A stretch of 64,000 nt of DNA from Nocardioides sp. YIM 152315 (lineage in GTDB: Bacteria; Actinomycetota; Actinomycetes; Propionibacteriales; Nocardioidaceae). Positions 37,296-45,371 of the stretch are shown in pieces. The stretch's first letter is position 1. Each line of letters starts with the position of its first letter. The position numbers and the translations under genes were made by a program. The notes under the pieces are model-generated. The model saw only the letters and a program-made list of their open reading frames with translations, searched no databases and was not told where the DNA came from. The stretch is taken from positions 62,001 to 126,000 of the forward strand of contig NZ_JARGER010000015.1 in NCBI RefSeq assembly GCF_029210375.1, in the 5' to 3' direction.

Positions 37296-38504
37296 TCAGA
37301 GCTCCTTGATCCCCCAGGGACTGCCGTAGTCGGTGAGCAGGTCGAGGAACGGCACGGCGTCGAAGGCCTCCGGGCCGAGCACGCCGGCGCCCTTCCAGGT
37401 GCCGCGCGCGAGCAGCTCCAGCGCGACCACGGGGTTGATCGCGGTCTGCCACACCACGCACTGCTGGCCGTACTCCCGCATCGTCCACTCGTTGTCGACC
37501 ACGTGGTAGAGGTACGTCGACCGCGGCTCGCCGTCCTTGCCCGTGCCGGTGACCCACAGGCCCGCGCAGGTCTTGCCCGTCATCCGCGGCCCGACCGTCG
37601 CCGGGTCGGGCAGCACCGCCGCGACCACGTCGCGCGGCGACACCTCGACGCCCTTCACCCGCACCTTCTCGGTGCTGTCGAGACCGAGGGTGTGCAGCAC
37701 CTTCAGGATGTTGATGAACTCGTCGCCGAGGCCGTACTTGAAGGTCGCGCGCCTGCAGTCGATCCAGCGCGGCATGAGGAGGACCTCCTCGTGCTCCACG
37801 TTGACGCACTCGACCGGGCCGATGCCCTCGGGGAAGTCGAAGACCTCCGGCTCGCTGAACGGCGGCGTGGTGTGCCAGTCGCCGTCCTGCCAGACGACGG
37901 GCGGGTTGAGGCACTCCTCGATCGTGGTCCACATCGAGAACGACGGCGCGAAGATCTCGAGGCCGTCGTCGTCTGTGACGACGAGGTTGGCGCCGTCGCG
38001 GGTGCCGAGCTCGTCGATCTCGCTGAAGAGGTGGTCGGCGGCGTACCGCGCGAACACGTCGGAGAGCCCCGGCTCGACGCCGATGCCGACCAGCGCCAGC
38101 CGCCCGGCCGACTCCCACCGGTCCGCCTCCGCGAACTGCTCGTCGCCCAGCTTCACGCCGGTCTGCTCGTACGGCGCGGTCGGGTGCGGCCTCGACAGCG
38201 ACATCGCCATGTCGAGGTAGTCGGCGCCCGCGGCGTACGCGCCGTCGAAGACGGACATGTCGAACACCGGGTCGACGGCGTTCATCACGTGGGTGATGCC
38301 GTGCTCACGGCACAGCGCCTCGACGTCCTGCGCCGACGAGGCGTCGATCCGTGCGGCGGCGTACCGACTGTCGGTGGCGGCCGCCTTCTCCGCCCTGGCG
38401 AGGTCATAGTCGGCGACCACGACCGTCTCGAAGAAGTCGCGCCGCGCGGCGATCGCGGCGAACGCGGCGCCGACACCGCCGGCGCCGACCAGCAGGATCC
38501 TCAT
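37296..38504 (-). CDS. Saccharopine dehydrogenase-family protein
   Basis: A 402-residue protein with an N-terminal NAD(P) Rossmann motif MRILLVGAGGVGAAFAAIAAR and the family pattern ALVGIGVEPGLSDVFARYAAD. Start ATG 38504 follows a GAGGAG site. True lysine saccharopine metabolism has no other sign here. The setting next to an aldehyde dehydrogenase and polyamine genes suggests a polyamine or amino-acid Schiff-base reductase, like carboxynorspermidine dehydrogenase. This is inference. Confidence 0.8.
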   Translation of the reverse strand: MRILLVGAGGVGAAFAAIAARRDFFETVVVADYDLARAEKAAATDSRYAAARIDASSAQDVEALCREHGITHVMNAVDPVFDMSVFDGAYAAGADYLDMAMSLSRPHPTAPYEQTGVKLGDEQFAEADRWESAGRLALVGIGVEPGLSDVFARYAADHLFSEIDELGTRDGANLVVTDDDGLEIFAPSFSMWTTIEECLNPPVVWQDGDWHTTPPFSEPEVFDFPEGIGPVECVNVEHEEVLLMPRWIDCRRATFKYGLGDEFINILKVLHTLGLDSTEKVRVKGVEVSPRDVVAAVLPDPATVGPRMTGKTCAGLWVTGTGKDGEPRSTYLYHVVDNEWTMREYGQQCVVWQTAINPVVALELLARGTWKGAGVLGPEAFDAVPFLDLLTDYGSPWGIKEL

Positions 38505-38552
38505 GTCTTGTTTCTCCTCATCGAGTTGAGCGTCGCGAGAGCGGTGTGATGC

Positions 38553-38657
38553 CAAGGCGGAGGCGCGAAGGCGGCCTTTGAGCGGAGCGGGCCGTCGAGC
38601 GCCGCTTGGCCGGGGTCCCGCGGAAACGCGAGCGCAGCGAGCGCTTTTCGTGGGGTG
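38553..38657 (-). repeat. Degenerate repeat region between the aldehyde dehydrogenase and SDH-like genes
   Basis: The 188-bp gap contains two pieces seen elsewhere. One is CAAGGCGGAGGCGCGAAGGC (38553-38572), which differs by one base from 33021-33040. The other, at 38620-38657, has the ends of the MSTPR element on the minus strand (ACCCCACGAAA and CGCGGGACCCCGG) with a different middle. The minus-strand frame still reads TPRK...PRDP and stays open to a TGA that overlaps the SDH-like ATG, but the GTG/ATG start is lost. Confidence 0.55.
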
Positions 38658-38692
38658 GCGACTTCGCAGGCAGCGCGCCGCTATCGCGGCGC

Positions 38693-40123
38693 TCAGCCGA
38701 TGTAGGACATGACGTGCTTGATGCGTGTGTAGTCCTCGAAGCCGTAGCCGGAGAGGTCCTTGCCGTAGCCGGAGTGCTTGAAGCCGCCGTGCGGCATCTC
38801 GGAGACGAACGGGATGTGGGTGTTGATCCAGACCGCGCCGAAGTCGAGCCTGCGCGACATCCGCATCGCCCGACCGTGGTCCCTGGTCCAGACACTGGAG
38901 GAGAGGCCGTACTGCACGTCGTTGGCCCACGTGAGCGCCTGCGCCTCGTCGGTGAACCTCTGCACGGTCATGACCGGGCCGAAGATCTCGGTCTGGATCT
39001 GCTCGTCGGTCTGCTGGAGGCCGGAGAGCACGGTGGGCTCGTAGAAGTAGCCACGGTCCCCCTTGCGGCTGCCGCCCGTCGAGACGGTCGCGTGGTCGGG
39101 GAGCCGGTCGACCATGCCGGTGACGTGGGCGAGCTGGTTCTCGTTGTTGAGGGGACCGTAGTAGGTGTTCTCGTCGTCGGGCATGCCGGTGGGCATGCCC
39201 TTCGCGGCCTCGGCCAGCGCGGCGACGAACTCGTCGTGGATGCCCGCCTGCACGAGCACCCGGGTGGCAGCGGTGCAGTCCTGGCCGGCGTTGAAGAGGC
39301 CGGCGCCGGCGATGCCCTCGGCAGCGCTCGCGATGTCGGCGTCGTCGAAGACCACGACCGGTGCCTTGCCCCCGAGCTCGAGGTGGACTCGCTTGACGTC
39401 GTGGGAGGCCGCCTCGGCGACCTGCATGCCCGCGCGGACGGAGCCGGTGATCGCGACCATCTGCGGCGTCTTGTGCGAGACCAGCGCGCGGCCGGTCTCA
39501 CGGTCGCCGCACACCACGTTGAGCACGCCCGGCGGCAGGAACTCCTGCGCGATCTCGGCGAGGAGCGTGGAGCTCGCCGGGGTGGTGTCGCTCGGCTTGA
39601 GGACCACGGTGTTGCCGGCCGCGAGCGCCGGGGCGATCTTCCAGATCATCATCAGCAGCGGGTAGTTCCACGGCGTCACCTGGCCGACCACGCCGATCGG
39701 CTCGCGGCGCACGAACGACGTGTGGTCGGCCATGTACTCGCCCGCCGCCTTGCCCTCGAGCAGCCGTGCGGCACCCGCGAAGAACTTGAAGTGGTCCGAG
39801 GCGTAGGGCATCTCCTCCGCCATCGTGAGCTGCACCGGCTTGCCGGTGTCCTTGCACTCGACGGCGTTGATCTCGTCGACGCGGTCCTCGATCGCCTGGG
39901 CGATCTTGAGCAGCGCGTTCGAGCGGTCCTGGGGGGTCGCATACCCCCACCCGTCGAACGCCGCGTCCGCCGCGCCGTACGCCCGGTCGATGTCCGCGTC
40001 GCCGGACCGCGGCGCCTGGGCGTACACCTCGCCGGTGGTCGGGTCGATGACGTCGTAGGTCTCCCCCGACGCGCTGTCGACGAGCTCTCCGTTGACGACG
40101 TTCTTGAAGGTCTGGTCGGCCAT
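38693..40123 (-). CDS. Aldehyde dehydrogenase, probably gamma-aminobutyraldehyde dehydrogenase
   Basis: A 476-residue NAD-dependent aldehyde dehydrogenase. The catalytic Cys283 lies in FNAGQDCTAATR, the general-base Glu in LELGGKAPVVV, and the cofactor motif is GSVRAGMQVA (ITGSVRAG). The closing motif is FGPVMTVQRF. The closest pattern I know is bacterial gamma-aminobutyraldehyde dehydrogenase (PatD-like), which turns 4-aminobutanal into GABA. The context with aminotransferase, ureohydrolase and polyamine transporter supports this. A candidate operator lies just upstream. Confidence 0.85.
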   Translation of the reverse strand: MADQTFKNVVNGELVDSASGETYDVIDPTTGEVYAQAPRSGDADIDRAYGAADAAFDGWGYATPQDRSNALLKIAQAIEDRVDEINAVECKDTGKPVQLTMAEEMPYASDHFKFFAGAARLLEGKAAGEYMADHTSFVRREPIGVVGQVTPWNYPLLMMIWKIAPALAAGNTVVLKPSDTTPASSTLLAEIAQEFLPPGVLNVVCGDRETGRALVSHKTPQMVAITGSVRAGMQVAEAASHDVKRVHLELGGKAPVVVFDDADIASAAEGIAGAGLFNAGQDCTAATRVLVQAGIHDEFVAALAEAAKGMPTGMPDDENTYYGPLNNENQLAHVTGMVDRLPDHATVSTGGSRKGDRGYFYEPTVLSGLQQTDEQIQTEIFGPVMTVQRFTDEAQALTWANDVQYGLSSSVWTRDHGRAMRMSRRLDFGAVWINTHIPFVSEMPHGGFKHSGYGKDLSGYGFEDYTRIKHVMSYIG

Positions 40124-40144
40124 GTGGGGAGCCTAGTGAGGTCT

Positions 40145-40191
40145 CAACGGAATCTGTAGGGGTCAGCCGACTTTGAAGACGGATTTCGTTG
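40145..40191. promoter_or_regulatory. Candidate operator upstream of the aldehyde dehydrogenase
   Basis: CAACGGAATC (40145-40154) and GATTTCGTTG (40182-40191) are inverted repeats (9 of 10) around 27 bases; on the minus strand the second arm reads CAACGAAATCC. The same 11-mer is in two other promoter regions of the cluster. The gap also follows the amidohydrolase stop of the other cluster half only at a distance, so a promoter role for the aldehyde dehydrogenase gene is likeliest. Confidence 0.5.
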
Positions 40192-40193
40192 AA

Positions 40194-41822
40194 TCAGGCC
40201 GTGTAGACGGACGTTCCGTCGATCCAGGTCGAGACCACTCGAGCGCCGCCGATGTCGTCGGCCGAGCCCGCGAACGGGTCGCGGTCGAGGACCACCAGGT
40301 CCGCGACCGCGCCCGCGCGGAGGACGCCCGCGCTCTGCTCGTCCCCGGGGCCACGACGGTTGATCCACGCGCTCCCCGAGGTGTACGCCGCGAACGCCGA
40401 CTCGAGCGCGATCGCCTGCTCGGGCAGGAAGCGGTCCCGGCCGGCCCGGCCGCCCTCGCCGTACGCCGTGCGGTTGACCGCGACGTGGATCGCCTCGAGC
40501 GGGTGGGGCGTGCTGACCGGCCAGTCACTGCCGGCGACCAGCCGCGCGCCGTGCCGCTCGAGGTCGCCGAAGGGGTACTGCCACCGGGCGCGCTCCTCCC
40601 CCAGGAACGGCAGCGTGAGGTCGATCATCTGCTCGTCGTAGCACGCCCACAGCATCTGCAGGTTGGCCGCGACGCCGAGCGCGCCGAAGCGCGGCAGGTC
40701 GTCGGGGTGCACGACCTGGAGGTGCGCGATGTGATGACGGCGGTCCCGGTCGGTGCCCTCGAACGCGTCGAGCGCCTCCCGCGCGCCGCGGTCGCCGATC
40801 GCGTGCACGTGCACCTGGAAGCCCTCGGCGTCGAGGCGCGCGACGTAGCGTCGCAGCGCGTCGGGGTCGACGAACGAGTGGCCGGCGTTCTCGGTCGTGT
40901 GGCCGCAGCGGTCGAGGTAGGGCGCGGTCAGCGCCGCGGTGAAGTTCTCGGCGACGCCGTCCTGCATGATCTTCACGCTCGTCGCGCGGAACTGGCCGTG
41001 GGTGTACCGCTCGCGCCGCTCGACCAGGTCGCCGACCTGCTCCTCGCCGCGGGTGCGGTCCCACCACAGGGCGCCGACGACGTGGGCGGAGAGGTCCCCC
41101 TCGCGCGCCGCGCGGAGGTACGTCGGGCCGGGGTCGTCCATGCCGGCGTAGGCGCCGACGATCGCGTCCTGCCATCCGGTCACGCCGACGGAGTGGAGGT
41201 GGCGCTGCCCCTCGAGGAGCGCGGCGTAGTACTCGTCGTCGGTGGTCTGCGGGGTCAGCCGGGCGACGGCGTGCATCGCGCCCTCGTGGAGCGTGCCGGT
41301 CAGGCGGCCCTCGCCGTCGCGCTCGAAGCGGCCGTCCGCGGGGTCGGGCGTGTGCCGGTCGACGCCGGCGAGCTCGAGCGCGCGGCTGTTGACCCACGCG
41401 CCGTGGTGGTCGCGGTTGGGCAGGAACACCGGTCGGTCGGGCACGACCCGGTCGAGGTCCGCAGCGGTCGGTGTGCCGCCCGGGAACGCCGCCATCGCCC
41501 AGCCCCCGCCGAGGATCCACTCGCGGTCGGGGTGCGCGTCGGCGTACTCCGCGACGATCCGCAGGTAGTCGTCGCGGCTCTCGCCCTCGGTGAGGTCGCA
41601 GCGGATGCGCTCGAGCCCGCCCTGCACCGCGTGCACGTGCGCGTCGACGAACCCGGGGCCGAGGAACGGCACGTCGACCACGGTGGTTGAGGAAGGGCGA
41701 AGTCCTGTCTCGAAACCACCGGGCTGGACCGCGGCGATCCGCCCGTCCTCCACGAGCACGTCGGCGCGCCCGACGTACCGGTGCCCGTCGAAGACCGTGC
41801 CACCACGGAACAGCGTGGTCAT
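40194..41822 (-). CDS. YtcJ-like metal-dependent amidohydrolase
   Basis: A 542-residue amidohydrolase. Metal motifs: GFVDAHVHAVQGG (HxH), VHVHAIGDRG, IAHLQVVHPDD, and the Asp in VAGSDWPVS. The family acts on N-acyl or amide bonds; the true substrate is unknown, but a guanidino or acyl-polyamine is plausible here. Start ATG 41822 overlaps the ureohydrolase TGA by one base. Residues about 36-48 (FETGLRPSSTTV) are encoded by a 39-bp inverted-repeat element that keeps the frame. Confidence 0.85.
   Translation of the reverse strand: MTTLFRGGTVFDGHRYVGRADVLVEDGRIAAVQPGGFETGLRPSSTTVVDVPFLGPGFVDAHVHAVQGGLERIRCDLTEGESRDDYLRIVAEYADAHPDREWILGGGWAMAAFPGGTPTAADLDRVVPDRPVFLPNRDHHGAWVNSRALELAGVDRHTPDPADGRFERDGEGRLTGTLHEGAMHAVARLTPQTTDDEYYAALLEGQRHLHSVGVTGWQDAIVGAYAGMDDPGPTYLRAAREGDLSAHVVGALWWDRTRGEEQVGDLVERRERYTHGQFRATSVKIMQDGVAENFTAALTAPYLDRCGHTTENAGHSFVDPDALRRYVARLDAEGFQVHVHAIGDRGAREALDAFEGTDRDRRHHIAHLQVVHPDDLPRFGALGVAANLQMLWACYDEQMIDLTLPFLGEERARWQYPFGDLERHGARLVAGSDWPVSTPHPLEAIHVAVNRTAYGEGGRAGRDRFLPEQAIALESAFAAYTSGSAWINRRGPGDEQSAGVLRAGAVADLVVLDRDPFAGSADDIGGARVVSTWIDGTSVYTA
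41682..41720. repeat. 39-bp REP-like element inside a coding region
   Basis: GGTGGTTGAGGAAGGGCGAA and the rest of this 39-base stretch have inverted ends GGTGGTT and AACCACC. The length is exactly 13 codons, and it lies in frame in the amidohydrolase gene, between the beta-strand of the N-terminal composite domain and the VVDV strand. I recall this sequence type as a common dispersed repeat in Nocardioides-like genomes. Confidence 0.6.
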
Positions 41823-42823
41823 CAGCGTCCTTCCAGCAGCGGGCCCGCGGGGTCGTGGGAGATCCCGTGCTTGCGGGCGGCCAGGCCGGAGAGCGCCTCG
41901 AGGCAGACCCGGTTGGCGAGGAAGGCGGTGATCTCGGCGTGGTCGTACGGCGGGGAGACCTCGACGACGTCGATGCCGGCGACGGGCAGCTCGCGGCAGA
42001 TGCGGCGTACGGCGTCGAGGAGCTGCCGGCTCGACAGGCCGCCCGGCTCCGGCGTGCCCGTGCCCGGCGCGTGGCCGGGGTCGCACACGTCGATGTCGAC
42101 CGAGAGGAAGACGGCGTCGCAGTCGTCGAGCGCGATCTCGAACGCCTCGTCGAGGCATGCCTCCAGGCCGCGCTTGCCGATCTCGGTCATCTCGTAGGAG
42201 CGCATGCCCTGCTCGGCCATCCACCCCAGCGTCTCGGGACCGGGCCAGTAGCCGCGCAGGCCCATCTGGAGGAAGCGGTCGCCGCGCAGCGCGCCCGACT
42301 CGATCAGCCGGCGCATCGGCTGGCCGTGACCGTAGAGCGAGCCGAACTCGATGTCGCCGGTGTCGGCATGCGCGTCGAAGTGGATCATCGAGACTCGGCC
42401 GAAGCCGTGGTGGCGGGCGACGCCCGTGGCGTCGGGCAGCGCGATGGAGTGGTCGCCACCGAGCACCAGCGGGATCGCGCCGGCGCGGGCCACGGCGTGG
42501 ACCGCCTCCTCGAGAGCGCCCAGCGAACGCTCGATCTCTCCGGGCGGCATCTCCACGTCGCCGGCGTCGACCACGACCACGTCCCGCAGCGCGTCGACCC
42601 GGAGCGCGAGGTGCGGACGCGAGCCGTCGTGCGGCAGGTAGTCGGTCTGCCGGATCGCCATCGGGCCGAAGCGGGTCCCGGGGCGGTGCGACGTGCCGCC
42701 GTCGAAGGGAGCGCCGACCACGACGACGTCCGCCGCGGCGAGGGCCTCGTCATCGTCGAGGTCGACGCGCTCGACGCCGAGGAAGGTGACGTCGGGTCCG
42801 AACTGCGGTCCATACCGGGTCAT
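41822..42823 (-). CDS. Agmatinase/guanidino-acid ureohydrolase
   Basis: A 333-residue ureohydrolase of the agmatinase family. Manganese ligands are present: GGDHSIALPD, HFDAHADTG and SVDIDVCDPGHAPGTGTPEPGG. It cleaves a guanidino group to release urea and an amine: agmatine to putrescine, or guanidinobutyrate to GABA. The family alone does not tell which. It is upstream of and coupled to the amidohydrolase gene, and divergent from the aminotransferase gene. Confidence 0.9.
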   Translation of the reverse strand: MTRYGPQFGPDVTFLGVERVDLDDDEALAAADVVVVGAPFDGGTSHRPGTRFGPMAIRQTDYLPHDGSRPHLALRVDALRDVVVVDAGDVEMPPGEIERSLGALEEAVHAVARAGAIPLVLGGDHSIALPDATGVARHHGFGRVSMIHFDAHADTGDIEFGSLYGHGQPMRRLIESGALRGDRFLQMGLRGYWPGPETLGWMAEQGMRSYEMTEIGKRGLEACLDEAFEIALDDCDAVFLSVDIDVCDPGHAPGTGTPEPGGLSSRQLLDAVRRICRELPVAGIDVVEVSPPYDHAEITAFLANRVCLEALSGLAARKHGISHDPAGPLLEGR

Positions 42824-42865
42824 GGCGCATTCCTACCAGCCATCGGGCGCGCGACCGAGTCAAGA

Positions 42866-42911
42866 CAACGAAATCCGCGCAAATCACATGCGTGAGCCAC
42901 GGATTCGCTTG
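42866..42911. promoter_or_regulatory. Candidate operator between ureohydrolase and aminotransferase genes
   Basis: CAACGAAATCC at 42866-42876 has a weaker inverted partner GGATTCGCTTG at 42901-42911 (8 of 11). It sits in the divergent gap 42824-42944. The 11-mer is identical to that at 48699-48709 and, on the other strand, to that at 40181-40191. Confidence 0.5.
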
Positions 42912-42944
42912 CCTTCCTCCGGCTCGACCGCGCACCATGGACGC

Positions 42945-44315
42945 ATGACCTCGGACTTCGACCACCTGCAGCGGGCCGCCAAGGACCACCTGTGGATGCA
43001 CTTCACCCGGCACTCGTCGTACGACGAGGCGGATGTGCCGATCATCGTGCGCGGTGAGGGTGCCTACATCTACGACGCGCAGGGCAAGCGCTACCTCGAC
43101 GGGCTGGGCGGGCTCTTCGTCTCCCAGCTCGGCCACGGGCGCGCCGACCTCGCCGAGGCGGCGGCCGCGCAGGCCAGGGAGCTGGCCTTCCATCCGCTGT
43201 GGTCCTACGCGCACCCGAACGCGATCCTGCTCGCCGAGAAGATCGCGGGCTACGCGCCGGGGAGCCTCAACCGGGTCTTCTTCACCTCCGGCGGCGGCGA
43301 GGCCGTCGAGACCGCGTGGAAGCTGGCCAAGAACTACTTCAAGCTCGTCGGCAAGCCGATGAAGCACAAGGTCATCTCCCGCGCGATCGCCTACCACGGC
43401 ACCACCCAGGGCGCGCTGTCGATCACCGGCCTGCCTCCGCTGAAGCAGCAGTTCGAGCCGCTGGTGCCCTCGACGTTCCGGGTCCCGAACACCAACATCT
43501 ACCGGGCTCCCGTCCATGGCGACGACCCCGAGGCCTTCGGGCGCTGGGCCGCCGACCAGATCGCCGTGGCGATCGAGAACGAGGGCCCCGACACCGTCGC
43601 CGCCGTCTTCGTCGAGCCGGTGCAGAACTCCGGCGGCTGCTTCCCGCCGCCGCCCGGCTACTTCCAGCGCGTGCGCGAGATCTGCGACGAGTACGACGTG
43701 CTCATGGTCTCCGACGAGGTCATCTGCGCCTTCGGCCGGCTGGGGCACATGTTCGGCGCCGAGCGCTACGGCTACGAGCCCGACATGATCACCTGCGCCA
43801 AGGGCATCACCTCCGGCTACGCGCCGCTCGGCGCGATGATCGCGAGCGACAGGCTGATGGAGCCGTTCCTGGCCGACGGGCAGATGTTCGCCCACGGCTA
43901 CACCTTCGGCGGCCACCCGGTCTCGACCGCGGTCGCGCTGAAGAACCTCGAGATCTTCGAGTCCGAGCAGGTCCTCGAGCACGTCCGCGCCACCGAGGGC
44001 GCCTTCCGCTCCACCCTGGAGCGGCTGCTCGACCTGCCGATCGTCGGCGACGTCCGCGGCGACGGGTACTTCTACGGCATCGAGCTGGTCAAGGACAAGG
44101 CGACCCGGGAGTCGTTCACCGACGACGAGTGCGAGCGCCTGCTCTACGGCTTCGTCTCCAAGCAGCTCTTCGCCGAGGGCCTCTACTGTCGCGCCGACGA
44201 CCGCGGCGACCCGGTCATCCAGCTCTCCCCCCCGCTGATCTGCGACCAGCAGCACTTCGACGAGATGGAGCAGATCCTGCGCACCGTCCTCGACAAGGCC
44301 GGCACGCTCCTCTGA
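42945..44315 (+). CDS. Class III aminotransferase, probably putrescine-type
   Basis: A 456-residue PLP enzyme from ATG 42945. The PLP lysine is Lys286 in CAKGITSGYAPLGA; other motifs are FFTSGGGEAVETAWKLA, SRAIAYHGTT and VMVSDEVICAFGRLG-like. The pattern resembles SpuC-type putrescine (or spermidine)-pyruvate aminotransferases. It would make 4-aminobutanal for the aldehyde dehydrogenase. It is divergent from the ureohydrolase and convergent with the transporter operon. Confidence 0.85.
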   Translation: MTSDFDHLQRAAKDHLWMHFTRHSSYDEADVPIIVRGEGAYIYDAQGKRYLDGLGGLFVSQLGHGRADLAEAAAAQARELAFHPLWSYAHPNAILLAEKIAGYAPGSLNRVFFTSGGGEAVETAWKLAKNYFKLVGKPMKHKVISRAIAYHGTTQGALSITGLPPLKQQFEPLVPSTFRVPNTNIYRAPVHGDDPEAFGRWAADQIAVAIENEGPDTVAAVFVEPVQNSGGCFPPPPGYFQRVREICDEYDVLMVSDEVICAFGRLGHMFGAERYGYEPDMITCAKGITSGYAPLGAMIASDRLMEPFLADGQMFAHGYTFGGHPVSTAVALKNLEIFESEQVLEHVRATEGAFRSTLERLLDLPIVGDVRGDGYFYGIELVKDKATRESFTDDECERLLYGFVSKQLFAEGLYCRADDRGDPVIQLSPPLICDQQHFDEMEQILRTVLDKAGTLL

Positions 44316-44349
44316 GGCTGCGGGGGCTGCCTCGCCGCGCCTCGCAGTC

Positions 44350-44467
44350 GCTTCATCAAGGGATGAAGGTCGAGCCGCGGTTCCCTCGACGAGCTCGTCG
44401 AGGGAGGCGGGGTTTCGCCTGCATCCCTTGATGAAGCACCGGGCGCGTGATGAAGCACCGGGCGCGT
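44350..44467. terminator. Composite palindrome and tandem repeat between convergent genes
   Basis: Outer arms GCTTCATCAAGGGATG (44350-44365) and the exact complement (44422-44437) enclose a 24-bp perfect palindrome, TCCCTCGACGAG plus its complement (44382-44405). The right arm then leads into two 19-bp tandem copies of GATGAAGCACCGGGCGCGT (44430-44448, 44449-44467). It fills the gap between the aminotransferase stop and the potC stop, so a bidirectional terminator is likely. Confidence 0.65.
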
Positions 44468-44505
44468 CGCGTGCTCGTCCGACCCGGCGGCCAGGGAGCC
44501 AGACC

Positions 44506-45303
44506 CTAGGCCAGGGCGCGGACCCGGCGCCGGTGGTTGAGCTCCGCGCCGACCACGATCAGCACCGAGACGGCGAACATCAGGGTGCCGACGACGTTCA
44601 CCTGCATCGGGACGCCGCGCTGGGCGGCGCCCCACACGTACATGGGGAAGGTCGTCGTGGTGCCGGCGTTGAGGTTGGTGATGATGAAGTCGTCGAAGGA
44701 GAGCGAGAAGCTCAGCAGGGCGGCGCCGAGGATGCCCGGGAAGACCAGCGGGAAGGTCACCCGCCAGAAGGTCTGCCGCGGATTGGCGTAGAGGTCGGCC
44801 GCCGCCTGTTCGAGGGTGTCGCTCATGCCCGCCAGGCGCGAGCGCACGGTGACGACCACGAACGACAGGCAGAACATGATGTGCGCGATCAGGATCGTCC
44901 AGAAGCCGAGCTGGCCGGCGAAGCCGGCAGACACGAAGAGCGCGAGCAGCGAGGAGCCGAGCACGATCTCGGGCGCGGCCATCGGCAGGAAGATCAGCAG
45001 GTTGGTCGTCGACCGGAACGTGAACTCCCAGCGCACCAGCGCGAACGCCGCCAACGTGCCGAGGATCGTGGACGCCAGCGTCGCCAGGATGCCGATCTGG
45101 ATGCTCTTCCAGAGCGCGTCGCACATGCCCTCGGCACCGCAGAAGTTCGTCCAGTTGTCGAGCGTGAACCCGTCGAAGCGGTAGACGTTGCGGCTCGCGG
45201 GGTCGTTGAAGCTCATCAGCACGACCACGAAGATCGGGATGAACGTGTAGATCAGCACCAGGATCCCGAGGATCAGCACCAGGTGCTCGCGCACCCACCT
45301 CAT
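44506..45303 (-). CDS. potC: Polyamine-type ABC transporter permease
   Basis: A 265-residue permease with six hydrophobic helices and the EAA loop DTLEQAAADLYANPRQTFWRVTFPLVFPGILG. The closest type is PotC/YdcV of the spermidine/putrescine family. Start ATG 45303 overlaps the stop of the repeat mini-ORF (ATGA); reading further upstream goes into that element, which is rejected as part of the protein. The last gene of the four-gene transporter operon. Confidence 0.88.
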   Translation of the reverse strand: MRWVREHLVLILGILVLIYTFIPIFVVVLMSFNDPASRNVYRFDGFTLDNWTNFCGAEGMCDALWKSIQIGILATLASTILGTLAAFALVRWEFTFRSTTNLLIFLPMAAPEIVLGSSLLALFVSAGFAGQLGFWTILIAHIMFCLSFVVVTVRSRLAGMSDTLEQAAADLYANPRQTFWRVTFPLVFPGILGAALLSFSLSFDDFIITNLNAGTTTTFPMYVWGAAQRGVPMQVNVVGTLMFAVSVLIVVGAELNHRRRVRALA

Positions 45304-45371
45304 GCCGGGGTCCGAGCGGTTGCGTGCCTCCGCGCGCAGCGCTCCCACGCGCGCTTTCGTGGGGTGCTCAC
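45300..45371 (-). repeat. MSTPR mini-ORF element bridging potB and potC
   Basis: A 23-codon ORF from GTG 45371, MSTPRKRAWERCARR ... ARTPA. Its GTG overlaps the potB TGA (GTGA), and its TGA overlaps the potC ATG (ATGA). The ends match the copies at 18020 and 27148, but the middle has diverged and is one codon shorter. The reading frame and both junctions are kept. Confidence 0.75.

Noticed and set aside
42824-42944. A possible guanidine riboswitch in front of the ureohydrolase
   Set aside because: The gap is short and has no recognisable ykkC-type structure; only the CAACGAAATCC motif stands out.
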